A stretch of 64,000 nt of DNA from Thermodesulfovibrio sp. (GTDB lineage Bacteria; Nitrospirota; Thermodesulfovibrionia; Thermodesulfovibrionales; UBA6898). The notes beneath the pieces were generated by a model. The model was not told the origin of the DNA. It saw only the letters and a program-made list of their open reading frames with translations, and did not search any database. Where the stretch lies: assembly GCA_013824615.1 (NCBI GenBank), contig PNOC01000004.1, forward strand, positions 1 through 64,000, read 5' to 3'. A program made the translations under genes and the position numbers. Shown here in pieces: positions 51,188-60,211 of this stretch. Positions within the stretch are counted from its first letter, which is position 1, and every line of letters starts with the position of its first letter.

Positions 51188-53751
51188 AAAGCAGACAGCA
51201 GCCTTTCTGACCCGGCAGCGCCGAGCTTCCCATTCCCTGACCGGACAGAAAAAATATCCTGCGCCAGGCCCGATTCTGTATTAATTCTCGCTGAGGATAT
51301 GCTGACCCCCTGTTTGGCCAGGACAAGCGAGATATCATAGAGCAGTCCCAGCCGGTCTGGGGAAAATACCTCGATAATACTGACTTCATCTGAGGTCTCA
51401 TTATCCAGCTCTATAAATATATCATATGGCGAGACATTCGTCTCCGGACGCCTGACAACGTGAAAAGGCCTGTTCTCTGCAATCACTGCCTTCAGCCCCT
51501 CGGTCAGATCCAGCACAAGCCCGTCCCACCATATATCCTGCCAGTTCGAAACTGCTATTTTATCAATAACCAGCCCGTTCCTGCAGGTAAATATCCGGCC
51601 GTTAACAATATTTAATCCCTTGGATGAAAGAAAACCGACGAGCTTCGAGAAAAGACCGTGGGAATCGGCGGTGGAGACCGATATCTCGACCAGGCCGTCC
51701 GCCCTCTTGTCAATACGCACGGCAAAGCCCCCCTCCAATGCCCTGTTGACCAGCCGGTAGTCGTCGATGATCTTTTCGCGCGGCGCTGACAGCAGGTATC
51801 TCTCCGGCATCTCGCTGATAAAGGCGGCCAACAAAGGCGGCTCTATACCTCGTACCGTACTGAGCAGATCGCGGACATACTCTTTCCGGTCCCGGGTTAC
51901 CCCATTGAGATAGTCAAGGGTATGCAGATACAACTCCTTCAGCAGATACGCCTTCCAGGAACTCCAGAACCCGGGATTGACGGCCGACATATCCGCATAC
52001 GTGATCAGGTACAGGGCATTAAGGTTTTCAGGATCACCGACTGCTTCGGCAAAGCGGGCAATCACTTCGGGATCATGCGCCTCCCGCTTCAGGGCAGTCT
52101 CGGACATCAGTATATGGTTTCTGACCAGAAAGCCTATGCGCGATCTCTTGTCAGCAGCAAGGTTGAACCGCTCCAGGATATCCTTCTGCCTCTTATACCC
52201 TTCTTCCTCATGGTTCCTGCCTGCTGCCTTGCCGATATCGTGGAGCAGCAAAGACAGAAACAGGACATCGAGCTGGCCCGTGCTGTTGATGATATGATGG
52301 AGGTCCTCGAGGCTCTTATAACTGGTTGTTCTTAAGAGCTCCAGGTTACGGATCGCCACCAGCGTGTGTTCGTCAACGGTATAGAGATGATACGGTTCGT
52401 GAATGACCAGCATTCTCAGCGCCCCGAACTCCGGCAGAAATCTTCCGAGCACACCACTGTCATGCATCTCCCTGAGCGTGTCGTAGACCCTGCCGCCCTT
52501 CAGGATCTCCAGAAATGAATTAACAGAACGGGGCTGGATTCTGGCCTTGCGGTTAATCCGCAGGAGATCAGTGCGGATTGCACGTCTGAGCCCGGGACTA
52601 AAGCGCTTCCCGGTCCGGGCCATCAGGGAGAAGGCCTCCATGATCTTCCCGGCAGTAAGCGGGGCCCCTTTCGGAGCAGTGGCAATAAGGCTTCCGCCTG
52701 AGACGGAAAAATCTTCCGTAATCTTCCTGATGCTGAAATCTTTCGTCACCGTAACATAGGGCCGGCTGCACTGCGCCACAATATCGGCCGTGATTTCCTG
52801 TATCGCCCTGCTCTTAAGGTAATAATAGCGGAGCATCCGCTCAACACCGCTGAATTTCTTTGAGTCGAGGAACCCGAGTCTCGGGGCAAGCACCCGCTGG
52901 AACTCGAACGAGAGCAGGTCATTCTTTCTGTTGCTCTCGAGATGAAGGCAGAACCGGGCACGCAGAAGAAAATCGTACGCGCTCAGAAAACGCCTCCGGA
53001 AAAGAGGCGGAATCCCCTCAAAAAAACCGGCATAGTCCCGGGTCTTCAGGGCCACTTTGGAGAGCCAGAATGCGGTATGGACATCCCGCAGTCCGCCCTC
53101 TCCGTCCTTGACATTGGGTTCCAGCAGAAAAACAGAATTCCCGGCACTATGATGGCGCTTCCCTTTTTCAAGCAGCTTCTCCCTCACAAAATCCCGTTGC
53201 CGCCTGGAAGTAACGGCAGGCAGGACTTTGCTGCAAAAGAGATCGTACAGTACCGGATCTCCGGCCAGGTAGCGGGCCTCCAGCAGGGACGTCCGCGTCC
53301 GGATGTCGGCAAAGGCTTCCTCGATGCATTCTTCAGGCGTTCTGAAGGCATGACTGATATCGAGGCCTGAGTCCCAGAGCCGGTATAAGATCTGCTCCGC
53401 AGCCTCTGTCTCTTTCCTGTCAGCAGCAATGAAGAGAAGATCAACATCAGAAAAAGGGGCCATCTCCATGCGGCCATAGCCGCCGGTGGCCAGGAGAGTA
53501 AGATTATGGGGGCCCTGATATTTCCGGCTGCTACGCCCGGAACGTCGCCCGACGGATCTGCCGCCGGTCCGGCCATCAATCTGTGCAGGCCGGACCCTGC
53601 CCTTTCCCTCAGCGGGTTCGTTATAAAACAGGGCCCGAACCATGCAGTCGATGCGCAGGGAATACTGCTGTGTCAGCGCCACCCCACCCTGTCCGCTGTC
53701 AAGCCAGGAGTTCAGCTCCGACAGACTGGGTTTAGTGCCGGTCTTAGTCAT
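51157..53751 (-). CDS. glnD: [Protein-PII] uridylyltransferase / uridylyl-removing enzyme
   Basis: An 864-residue bifunctional nitrogen sensor that uridylylates PII when glutamine is low and removes UMP when it is high. Domains: nucleotidyltransferase (GGYGRMEMAPFSDVDLLF near residue 90, preceded by a basic insert GRSVGRRSGRSSRKYQG), GlnD-specific helical region, HD domain with LLLHDIGKAAGRNHEEEG near residue 470, and two C-terminal ACT domains (SHGLFSKLVGFLSSKGLNIV and SPDRLGLLYDISLVLAKQGV). Its stop region overlaps tamB, and its start overlaps the sulfatase stop by 8 nt. No glnK or glnB is in the window. amtB is two genes upstream. Confidence 0.96.
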   Translation of the reverse strand: MTKTGTKPSLSELNSWLDSGQGGVALTQQYSLRIDCMVRALFYNEPAEGKGRVRPAQIDGRTGGRSVGRRSGRSSRKYQGPHNLTLLATGGYGRMEMAPFSDVDLLFIAADRKETEAAEQILYRLWDSGLDISHAFRTPEECIEEAFADIRTRTSLLEARYLAGDPVLYDLFCSKVLPAVTSRRQRDFVREKLLEKGKRHHSAGNSVFLLEPNVKDGEGGLRDVHTAFWLSKVALKTRDYAGFFEGIPPLFRRRFLSAYDFLLRARFCLHLESNRKNDLLSFEFQRVLAPRLGFLDSKKFSGVERMLRYYYLKSRAIQEITADIVAQCSRPYVTVTKDFSIRKITEDFSVSGGSLIATAPKGAPLTAGKIMEAFSLMARTGKRFSPGLRRAIRTDLLRINRKARIQPRSVNSFLEILKGGRVYDTLREMHDSGVLGRFLPEFGALRMLVIHEPYHLYTVDEHTLVAIRNLELLRTTSYKSLEDLHHIINSTGQLDVLFLSLLLHDIGKAAGRNHEEEGYKRQKDILERFNLAADKRSRIGFLVRNHILMSETALKREAHDPEVIARFAEAVGDPENLNALYLITYADMSAVNPGFWSSWKAYLLKELYLHTLDYLNGVTRDRKEYVRDLLSTVRGIEPPLLAAFISEMPERYLLSAPREKIIDDYRLVNRALEGGFAVRIDKRADGLVEISVSTADSHGLFSKLVGFLSSKGLNIVNGRIFTCRNGLVIDKIAVSNWQDIWWDGLVLDLTEGLKAVIAENRPFHVVRRPETNVSPYDIFIELDNETSDEVSIIEVFSPDRLGLLYDISLVLAKQGVSISSARINTESGLAQDIFSVRSGNGKLGAAGSERLLSALWMTLRDGQE

Positions 53752-55591
53752 GCCGCTCCCGGTAAAACTCGGACATCATCTTCAGCATCTCGACAATATA
53801 TAACCGTTTCTGCTTAAGAACCGCAGCGGGGTCCCCTACTTTCTTATAATCAGCCGCACTGAAAACCTCAAAAAGATTCCGGTAACTGTCCGTCGAAAAA
53901 ACTATCTTCACGTCACGGTCTATCATGCAGGCATGCCCCCAATCCCCGGAGCAGACATACGGCCGTCCGGCCGTACTGAAAATAGAGCTTCCCTGCGCAT
54001 AGTCAGAGGCTGCATTGGTATAACCCAGCAATTCCATCAGCGTGGGGACAACATCATAGTGACTCGTCAGACGTTCCACCGCCATGCCCCGGATGCCGGG
54101 GACATGCATGACAAATACGGTCTTGGCGACATAGTCACTGAAGGACTGCGTATGCCCGAAATGACCCTGCTCCAGAAACTCCTCGCCATGATCACCGGTA
54201 ACAATAACAATCGTATGCTCCAGGGCCCCTGACTGTTTCAGGGCGTCAAATATCCTGCCGAAGAGCGCATCGTCATAATGCAGTGAATTCTTGAACCTGT
54301 TTCTGATCTGGATAGCTGCGGCCTCTCCGATGGTCTTGCTGTAGTTGATATCCTCACCCGCCGCCGGTCTGAACTTTTCATGCTCCTTGGGGTAAACATA
54401 CGGCTGATGCGAGGCATTGAAAAAGATGAAGGAGAAAAACGGCCGGGAGGTGTCCCGCCGCTTTGTAAACTCGATAAACCGTTCGGTCATGAGCCTCTCC
54501 CTCTCCGCTCCGGAGCTCGGGAACTCATCTTCGACAGCGTCAGGCACGTTGACAAACACCGTTTTTCTGAACTCCGGATACGTGAGTCTGGTAGCCGAAA
54601 GGATCCGGAATTCATAACCGAGCTTCTTCAGCTCGTCAAGCAGCACCGGGGACCTTCGCTCTATGAGAAAAGAGTCCCAGTACGTGGACTGCAGACCATA
54701 AAAAAGCGAGAAAATACCCATCCGCGTCCCGTTGCCGCCGCTGTAATGGTTCTTCAGCACGATATGCTCACGGCTGAATTTCCAGAGATTCGGTGTTATT
54801 TCAGGATCCAGCATATCGAACCGGAACCCTTCAGCAGCAATCACCAGGATATTCGGTCTGCCGGGCTGCACCCTCTCATTTCTGACAAGCTGTTTTCTGG
54901 GATAGTTCAACAGACTGTCCTGCGGTGTCTGCCTCAGGTCATCGTCCTGACCGGCCGTCAGGCCAAAGACCTTTATCAGCGTCCTGTCAGCCCGCAGAGT
55001 GACATAGAGCGGGTAGAGCCTCGCAATGCGGGTCACCCCCGGAGCATTGTAGAACGAACCAGCCGCATAGATGACCTTGTCCGCAGCGATCGTCAGGAGA
55101 AATACCGCGACCAGAGCATACCTGAGCCTGCGGCTAAGCGTGCCTTCTGCCCTGAACGACAGATAAACAAATACTGACTCCAGCAGAAGAACCCCTGCCG
55201 CCTTCAGCAGAAAAAAAACGATCGTCGAGCTGCCGAGCGTGACAGAATCGGTAAAGCCTTCCGTCAGCACGGTCCTGATGATCATCCCGTTTATATGGAG
55301 ATGAAACAGCCGGTAAATATTCAGATCGAGCAGCAGAAATATCTGGAGAAGAGCGTATAAAACTATTCCGGCATATTTTCCAACCTTTCCCGAATAGCGC
55401 ATAAGCGGAAAAACAATCAGTGCCGGGATGAAATTAAGAAAAGTCATATGCGCCAGGAACTGAAAAACCTGCACCAGTCCCGGACTGCTGCCCGCCAGGA
55501 GTCCGCGGCAGATAAAAGCCGAAAACGCCATATTGAGAAGCATTAAGACAATGAGGCTTGAGTGGTATTCTTTCTTTTTCCGATTATCCAT
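53744..55591 (-). CDS. YejM/LtaS-like membrane sulfatase-family protein
   Basis: A 615-residue protein with five N-terminal TM helices (residues about 10-190), then an alkaline-phosphatase/sulfatase-fold domain. The nucleophile region reads GGNGTRMGIFSLFYGL, with Thr in place of the sulfatase Cys as in LtaS-type enzymes. Metal motifs EGFRFDML, DHGEE and GHFGHT are present. Related YejM/PbgA proteins act in lipopolysaccharide or cardiolipin control, and LtaS-type ones transfer phosphoglycerol groups. The intact catalytic residues favour an active phosphotransferase. The start is ATG 55591 (MDNRKKKEYH); the frame is open to 55621. It overlaps glnD by 8 nt. Confidence 0.86.
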   Translation of the reverse strand: MDNRKKKEYHSSLIVLMLLNMAFSAFICRGLLAGSSPGLVQVFQFLAHMTFLNFIPALIVFPLMRYSGKVGKYAGIVLYALLQIFLLLDLNIYRLFHLHINGMIIRTVLTEGFTDSVTLGSSTIVFFLLKAAGVLLLESVFVYLSFRAEGTLSRRLRYALVAVFLLTIAADKVIYAAGSFYNAPGVTRIARLYPLYVTLRADRTLIKVFGLTAGQDDDLRQTPQDSLLNYPRKQLVRNERVQPGRPNILVIAAEGFRFDMLDPEITPNLWKFSREHIVLKNHYSGGNGTRMGIFSLFYGLQSTYWDSFLIERRSPVLLDELKKLGYEFRILSATRLTYPEFRKTVFVNVPDAVEDEFPSSGAERERLMTERFIEFTKRRDTSRPFFSFIFFNASHQPYVYPKEHEKFRPAAGEDINYSKTIGEAAAIQIRNRFKNSLHYDDALFGRIFDALKQSGALEHTIVIVTGDHGEEFLEQGHFGHTQSFSDYVAKTVFVMHVPGIRGMAVERLTSHYDVVPTLMELLGYTNAASDYAQGSSIFSTAGRPYVCSGDWGHACMIDRDVKIVFSTDSYRNLFEVFSAADYKKVGDPAAVLKQKRLYIVEMLKMMSEFYRERHD

Positions 55592-55707
55592 AAAAAACTC
55601 AGCGTTATAAGGACATAGCATAATAATTCCGTGTAAAGCACAACGGTTTATTATAACCCGAACAGCGTGTTAAGGATTGAATTTCAGGGGCTGGCAGAGA
55701 GGAGGCT

Positions 55708-55745
55708 GAAAGGCACCCTGAAGTGACTGCCACAGGGTGCCTTTC
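55708..55745. terminator. Hairpin after amtB
   Basis: Perfect 13-bp stem GAAAGGCACCCTG/CAGGGTGCCTTTC with a 12-nt loop, about 50 nt past the amtB stop. No T run on either strand, so it may be a 3'-end stabiliser rather than a true intrinsic terminator. Confidence 0.5.
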
Positions 55746-55797
55746 ATTTGAATACGTATTTCAGGAAATCGTCATTACACTACCATTACCACCATCA

Positions 55798-57105
55798 TTA
55801 CATCGTGTAACCGCTTTCACCGTGCTGGCTGAGATCCAGGCCCTCGAATTCATCTTCCGCGCTCAGCCTCAGGCCCATGGTCCAGGATATAAGTTTGAGA
55901 ATGACCACGGTGGCAACAAAAGAATAGACTGCGGTAACAACTACCCCGATGAACTGATTCATAAGCAGTCCGGAACCGCCGAAGAAGAGGCCGTCAGCAC
56001 CGGCCGGATTTAGCAGTTTCTGTGCCAGAAGTCCTGTTGCGAGAGTTCCGAGTATGCCACCGACCCCATGCACGCCAAAGGCATCAAGCGAGTCGTCATA
56101 CCCAAGCCGGCTTTTCAAATTCAGAGAAATATAGCAGACAGCACCGGCAAGCATACCGATCGCCAGGGCCGACAGGGGACCGACGTACCCGGATGCCGGA
56201 GTGATCGTTGCCAGCCCGGCAATAGCTCCGGTAGCAGCACCGAACATCGTCGGCTTGCCGCGATGGACCCACTCGATAATCACCCAGATAAGGGTTGCTG
56301 CGACGGCGGAGCTGTGAGTGGCAACAAAGGTCATGACACTCAGCGGTCCTGCTGAAAGGGCACTGCCGGCATTAAAGCCAAACCAGCCAAACCACAGAAT
56401 CCCTGCACCGATGACGGTCATCGGCAGGTTATGCGGCGTCATGGACTCATGCATATATCCCTTCCGCTTGCCGATCACCATGGCTGCTGCAAGCGCCGAG
56501 ATGCCCGAGGTGATATGAACAACTATGCCACCCGCAAAATCAAGAACGCCCATATTCTTCATCCAGCCTCCTGTCCCCCATACCCAGTGGGCAACCGGAT
56601 CATAAACGACCGTTGACCATACAACCGTAAAGACCAGGAAGGAAGAGAATTTCATGCGTTCCGCAATCGCCCCGGAGATAAGCGCAGGGGTTATAACCGC
56701 AAACATCGCCTGATAGATCATAAATGCCAGGTGCGGGACGGTCGGGGCATAGTCAGGGTTCGGCTCGAGCCCGACGCCTTTCAGTCCGATCCAGTCGAGA
56801 CCGCCGATAATGCCATGAACATCCGGACCAAAGGAGAGACTGTACCCGCAGAGGATCCACTGGACTGAAACCAGGGCGATCGCGACAAAGCTCTGCATAT
56901 AGGTGCCGAGCACATTTTTTCTTCTGACCATACCGCCGTAAAACATGGCCAGTCCCGGTGTCATCAGCATGACCAGGGCAGTCGAAACAAGGACAAAGGC
57001 CGTGTCACCGGCATCAACCTTTGCGGCCGTCTCTGCATAGCCGGTCATGGGCATGGCAAGAAATGTGATCAGCACAAAAAGCATAACAACTACAATATTT
57101 CTCAT
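55798..57105 (-). CDS. amtB: Ammonium transporter
   Basis: A 435-residue Amt protein with a signal-like N-terminus (MRNIVVVMLFVLITFLAMPM) and 11 TM helices. The pore signature FAGGIVVHITSGISALAAAM (first His) and DAFGVHGVGGILGTLATGLL (second His) give the twin-His pore, and VMLMTPGLAMFYGGMVRRKN is the N-terminal signature. It conducts ammonium or ammonia inward. No glnK is adjacent. A probable sigma-54 promoter lies 35-50 nt upstream, with a GGAGGAG ribosome site. glnD is two genes downstream. Confidence 0.96.
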   Translation of the reverse strand: MRNIVVVMLFVLITFLAMPMTGYAETAAKVDAGDTAFVLVSTALVMLMTPGLAMFYGGMVRRKNVLGTYMQSFVAIALVSVQWILCGYSLSFGPDVHGIIGGLDWIGLKGVGLEPNPDYAPTVPHLAFMIYQAMFAVITPALISGAIAERMKFSSFLVFTVVWSTVVYDPVAHWVWGTGGWMKNMGVLDFAGGIVVHITSGISALAAAMVIGKRKGYMHESMTPHNLPMTVIGAGILWFGWFGFNAGSALSAGPLSVMTFVATHSSAVAATLIWVIIEWVHRGKPTMFGAATGAIAGLATITPASGYVGPLSALAIGMLAGAVCYISLNLKSRLGYDDSLDAFGVHGVGGILGTLATGLLAQKLLNPAGADGLFFGGSGLLMNQFIGVVVTAVYSFVATVVILKLISWTMGLRLSAEDEFEGLDLSQHGESGYTM

Positions 57106-57139
57106 TAATGGCTCCTCCGGATAGTAGTTGCATGGTATT

Positions 57140-57155
57140 TGCTATAACCATGCCA
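57140..57155 (-). promoter_or_regulatory. Sigma-54 promoter of amtB
   Basis: Minus strand TGGCATGGTTATAGCA matches TGGCAC-N5-TTGCA at nine of eleven fixed positions, with the GG (-24) and GC (-12) exactly spaced. It predicts a start near 57129 and a short leader ending in GGAGGAG. This fits nitrogen control of amtB. Confidence 0.72.
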
Positions 57156-57210
57156 GAATATAATTCTGTTTAATTACGACATGTTATATAGCAAAACCTA
57201 AAGCCAATAG

Positions 57211-57310
57211 CTACATAATTGTAGGAATAACAGGTTTGATGCGAAGATAATCTCTATTTTTCGGGCAGTTATACAGTTACTACATATTTGTCGAATTGAC
57301 ATAATTGTAC
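57211..57310. promoter_or_regulatory. Three-site array upstream of amtB
   Basis: Three related sites: CTACATAATTGTAG (57211-57224, a perfect palindrome), CTACATATTTGTCG (57280-57293) and TGACATAATTGTAC (57297-57310). They lie about 70-170 nt upstream of the sigma-54 -12 box, the usual range for an enhancer-binding protein. They do not match the NtrC GCAC/GTGC consensus. The rest of the 57106-57435 gap shows no gene. Confidence 0.5.
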
Positions 57311-57400
57311 AAGTACGCTCCCAGTAATATTATTGTTGACTGACTTTTCCGGAATTAAAACCGCCTTTAAATAAAAAAATGCCTTAACTCATTTTTTCGC

Positions 57401-57429
57401 TTGACATCATCAGGTCATTATAATATTAT
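57401..57429 (+). promoter_or_regulatory. gntR promoter predicting a leaderless mRNA
   Basis: Perfect TTGACA (57401-57406), exactly 17 nt, TATTAT (57424-57429), then six bases (GTCTAC) before the ATG at 57436. The predicted start falls on the ATG, and no ribosome site is present, the same geometry as at proB. Confidence 0.75.
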
Positions 57430-57435
57430 GTCTAC

Positions 57436-58197
57436 ATGATGCATTCTGATACATCAGCGTTGCAAAGTGGAACAGTAGACCGCTTCAATCAGGAGAAGCT
57501 CTATATCCAGCTTACCAGAATCTTTCTGGATGAGATCCGGACCAACCACTGGAAGCTCAAAGACCGGATTCCCTCTGAAGAAGAGCTCTGCAGGATGTAT
57601 AACGTAAGCAAGGTAACGGTGAGGCAGGCGATCAATAATCTTGTCTCTGACGGATATCTCATGAAGATCCAGGGCAAAGGGACCTTCGTCACCAGTGTCC
57701 TTCCGGTCGTCGGGGTTGCCATGAGAACAATATTTACAGAAGAAATGTTCGGAAAGGAGGTAAAAGCAGAAAAAGAAATATTATACAGGGGTATTAAGGA
57801 ACCTGCACAGGATATACGGTCCTATCTGAAAACGGATAGAGATATCTATTATATCCTCAGCCGGAGACTCCTTAATGGATACCCCGCCTATGTTGATGAA
57901 TCTTTCATCCCCCACAGTATCACCCCTGAGATCGACCAGCTGAACCTTGCAGACGCCTCGCTCTATTTCTTCCTTCAGGAAAAGGCGCTGAAGAAGATCT
58001 TTAAAGTCATCCAGACGGTCGAGGTATCTCAGGCCACAGGGGATTCAGCACGCCACCTTGATCTGGATGAAGGGGTTTCCGTGCTTGTCGTACACAGATT
58101 GCTTCTCAGCTCTGACAGCACTCCGGTGGCTTATACCAAGCTGCAGGGCAGAAGTGACCGCTATAAATTCCAGGCTGAATTTGAACGTCTCAGATAA
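57436..58197 (+). CDS. GntR/HutC-family transcription regulator
   Basis: A 253-residue regulator. The N-terminal winged helix (about 20-90) is a GntR domain with the conserved KLKDRIPSEEELCRMYNVSK and VTVRQAINNLVSDGYLMKIQ. A UTRA ligand-binding domain follows (about 95-250), with YYILSRRLLNGYPAYVDESF. HutC-type members respond to a small metabolite. It is the first gene of a run with the TSUP permease and a two-component pair, so it likely controls that run. The promoter is near consensus and the mRNA appears leaderless. Its operator is not obvious. Confidence 0.9.
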   Translation: MMHSDTSALQSGTVDRFNQEKLYIQLTRIFLDEIRTNHWKLKDRIPSEEELCRMYNVSKVTVRQAINNLVSDGYLMKIQGKGTFVTSVLPVVGVAMRTIFTEEMFGKEVKAEKEILYRGIKEPAQDIRSYLKTDRDIYYILSRRLLNGYPAYVDESFIPHSITPEIDQLNLADASLYFFLQEKALKKIFKVIQTVEVSQATGDSARHLDLDEGVSVLVVHRLLLSSDSTPVAYTKLQGRSDRYKFQAEFERLR

Positions 58198-58215
58198 TAA
58201 AAAGGAGGTTTTACA

Positions 58216-59463
58216 ATGAGTTATCCGCGAAGGTTGTACGAGTTTCTCATGGCCGGGTCTGTTGCCTATGCCAAATGGGACTATGAGGTCTCCATGAACA
58301 TTCTGAAGAACCGCAAGAAGCTGCTGTTGCTGCTGGTGATGATCCTGCCGATCCTGGTGGTCTCCTCCCTGAACGCAGCAGACATGATCGGCGGCAAGAC
58401 CGCCTATGCCCCGGCGCACTATTCAAACCTTATCTTTGTGGTTTCCATCGCCGTAGGTCTCGCTGCGGGCCTGATCACCGGCTGCATCGGTGCAGGCGGA
58501 GGCTTTATCATCACCCCTGCCCTTATGGCTGCAGGCGTCAAGGGCATCCTTGCCGTCGGCACCGACGTGTTTCACATCTTCGCCAAGGCGATCATGGGGA
58601 CCACCGTCCACAGGAAACTGGGCAATGTCTCTGTCAAGCTCGCCGTATGGTTCCTGGTCGGCTCAGGCGTCGGAACCTTTGTCGGCGGCGCACTCAACAA
58701 GGCCCTCTATAACAAAGACCCTCTTCTGAGCGAGGCATTCATCAGCACGGTTTATGCTGTTCTGCTGGGATTTCTCGGCTTCTATGCCTTCATAGACTTT
58801 TATAATTCAACAAAAAAGAGCGGTGGCGGCGGGGCGCACAGCGGACCTGATGCAACCCCTGCCCTGGCCCTTAAAGTCCAGAGCGTCAAGATCCCCCCTT
58901 ACATCACATTTGATGAGCACCTTGTCGTCGGCGGAAAGAAGATATCGGCCATCTTTCTGATCATAGGCGGCTTCATCGTCGGCATGCTCGCTGCGATCAT
59001 GGGCGTGGGCGGCGGCTTCGTCACCTTCCCTATGTTCGTCTACGTATTCGGCGTCTCTGCCGGGACAACCGTCGGCACGGACATCCTTCAGATCATCTTC
59101 ACTGCAGGCCTTGCCTCTATCGCCCAGTATGCCATCTACGGCTATGTCTTTTATACCCTTGCCATGGGCATGCTGATCGGATCGTTGATAGGCATCCAGG
59201 TCGGAGCGCTCGTCACCAAGGTCGTCAAGGGAACACATATCCTCGGCTTCTATGCTGTATCGATTATCGCAGGCTTTATCAACAGGGCAAGCACCCTGCC
59301 GAAGAAGATGGTGGAGCTTGAATATATAAACATGTCAAAGACCACGGTTACCAACATTGAATATGCCGGCAACATCATCTTCTGGATCGTTGTCAGCATC
59401 TTCGGCATCTGGGTCATGAGCAAATTCTTTATGAATATCGGTAAACTCAGGGGGGATGAATAG
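58216..59463 (+). CDS. TSUP (TauE/SafE) family permease
   Basis: A 415-residue permease with two homologous halves: GCIGAGGGFIITPALMAAGV near residue 93 and AIMGVGGGFVTFPMFVYVFG near 256. Most members carry sulfonates, sulfite or small organic acids outward or inward; the substrate here is unknown. A loop rich in Gly/Ser/His (SGGGGAHSGPD) joins the halves. An AAAGGAGG site precedes the start, 19 nt after gntR. It is followed 2 nt later by the two-TM protein, implying they work together. Confidence 0.9.
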   Translation: MSYPRRLYEFLMAGSVAYAKWDYEVSMNILKNRKKLLLLLVMILPILVVSSLNAADMIGGKTAYAPAHYSNLIFVVSIAVGLAAGLITGCIGAGGGFIITPALMAAGVKGILAVGTDVFHIFAKAIMGTTVHRKLGNVSVKLAVWFLVGSGVGTFVGGALNKALYNKDPLLSEAFISTVYAVLLGFLGFYAFIDFYNSTKKSGGGGAHSGPDATPALALKVQSVKIPPYITFDEHLVVGGKKISAIFLIIGGFIVGMLAAIMGVGGGFVTFPMFVYVFGVSAGTTVGTDILQIIFTAGLASIAQYAIYGYVFYTLAMGMLIGSLIGIQVGALVTKVVKGTHILGFYAVSIIAGFINRASTLPKKMVELEYINMSKTTVTNIEYAGNIIFWIVVSIFGIWVMSKFFMNIGKLRGDE

Positions 59464-59465
59464 TC

Positions 59466-60194
59466 ATGGCCACTATAAACAAAACATCAATCTCAATAGG
59501 CGCGCTGCTGGCCGCATCATTCCTCGGGGTACTCATCCTGATCTTCTCGCCGGTTTTCGGTAACGGCAGGAACGGTCTCACCTATGCTGACGACATGTTC
59601 AACTCGCTCTCGAAAGGGTCGTCATATTTTATTCCTGAACTCCAGAAGAATGCGGATAAATTCAAGGGACAGGCTTTTTCTGTCAAGATCAGTGCTGCCA
59701 AAGCAGAGGACAAGCCTGGTGACACAGAAAAAAGAATCGAAAACCTCTCCAAGGTCCTCACGCCTGCAGGAGCGAGGATAGAGGTATCCGGCACGGACAT
59801 GAAGATCGAGGGTGATCTTGGAGCGATACTCGCCTCGGCACTGCAGGATTCAGATGCCATGTATAAGAACCAGGGAGAGGCGATCAAGACCCGCTACAGC
59901 TTCGACGACGAAAAGAAGATCTTCAGGCAGTGGCATAACGCCTTCAGTGCCATGGATAAGGCCCTGAAGAAAGACGGCAAAATTGAACAGGCCAAGATCA
60001 TCTCAGACGTTTCCAAGAAGGCCGTCGAAACCGCCTATAACTACTATAAGGTTGACGCAGTCCAGGTGAAGGAAAAAGCCGTACTCATGACAGCGCTGCT
60101 CGTCTTCTACGTTGTATACACCATGTGGTGGGGCTTCGCGATCTATTTCTTATTTGACGGCGTCGGCCTCTCGATGAGCAAGGCCAAACATTAA
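59466..60194 (+). CDS. Uncharacterised two-TM protein paired with the TSUP permease
   Basis: A 242-residue protein with a TM helix at each end (ISIGALLAASFLGVLILIFS and AVLMTALLVFYVVYTMWWGF). The central ~170 residues are charged and probably extracytoplasmic, from FNSLSKGSSYFIPELQKNAD to AYNYYKVDAVQVKEK. I do not recognise a family. The tight spacing to the permease (2 nt) and to the Usp gene (17 nt) suggests a dedicated accessory or substrate-binding subunit. No enzymatic motif is visible. Confidence 0.78.
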   Translation: MATINKTSISIGALLAASFLGVLILIFSPVFGNGRNGLTYADDMFNSLSKGSSYFIPELQKNADKFKGQAFSVKISAAKAEDKPGDTEKRIENLSKVLTPAGARIEVSGTDMKIEGDLGAILASALQDSDAMYKNQGEAIKTRYSFDDEKKIFRQWHNAFSAMDKALKKDGKIEQAKIISDVSKKAVETAYNYYKVDAVQVKEKAVLMTALLVFYVVYTMWWGFAIYFLFDGVGLSMSKAKH

Positions 60195-60211
60195 TATTAA
60201 GGAGAAACAGA

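Noticed and set aside
54380-55177. A 265-codon frame on the plus strand
   Set aside because: It is antisense to the sulfatase-family gene and has no recognisable motif.
55708-55745. Hairpin after amtB as a clear intrinsic terminator
   Set aside because: The stem is strong but no T run follows on either strand, so it is listed at low confidence.
57106-57435. A glnK gene next to amtB
   Set aside because: No PII-like frame exists in the gap; it holds only promoter-type signals.
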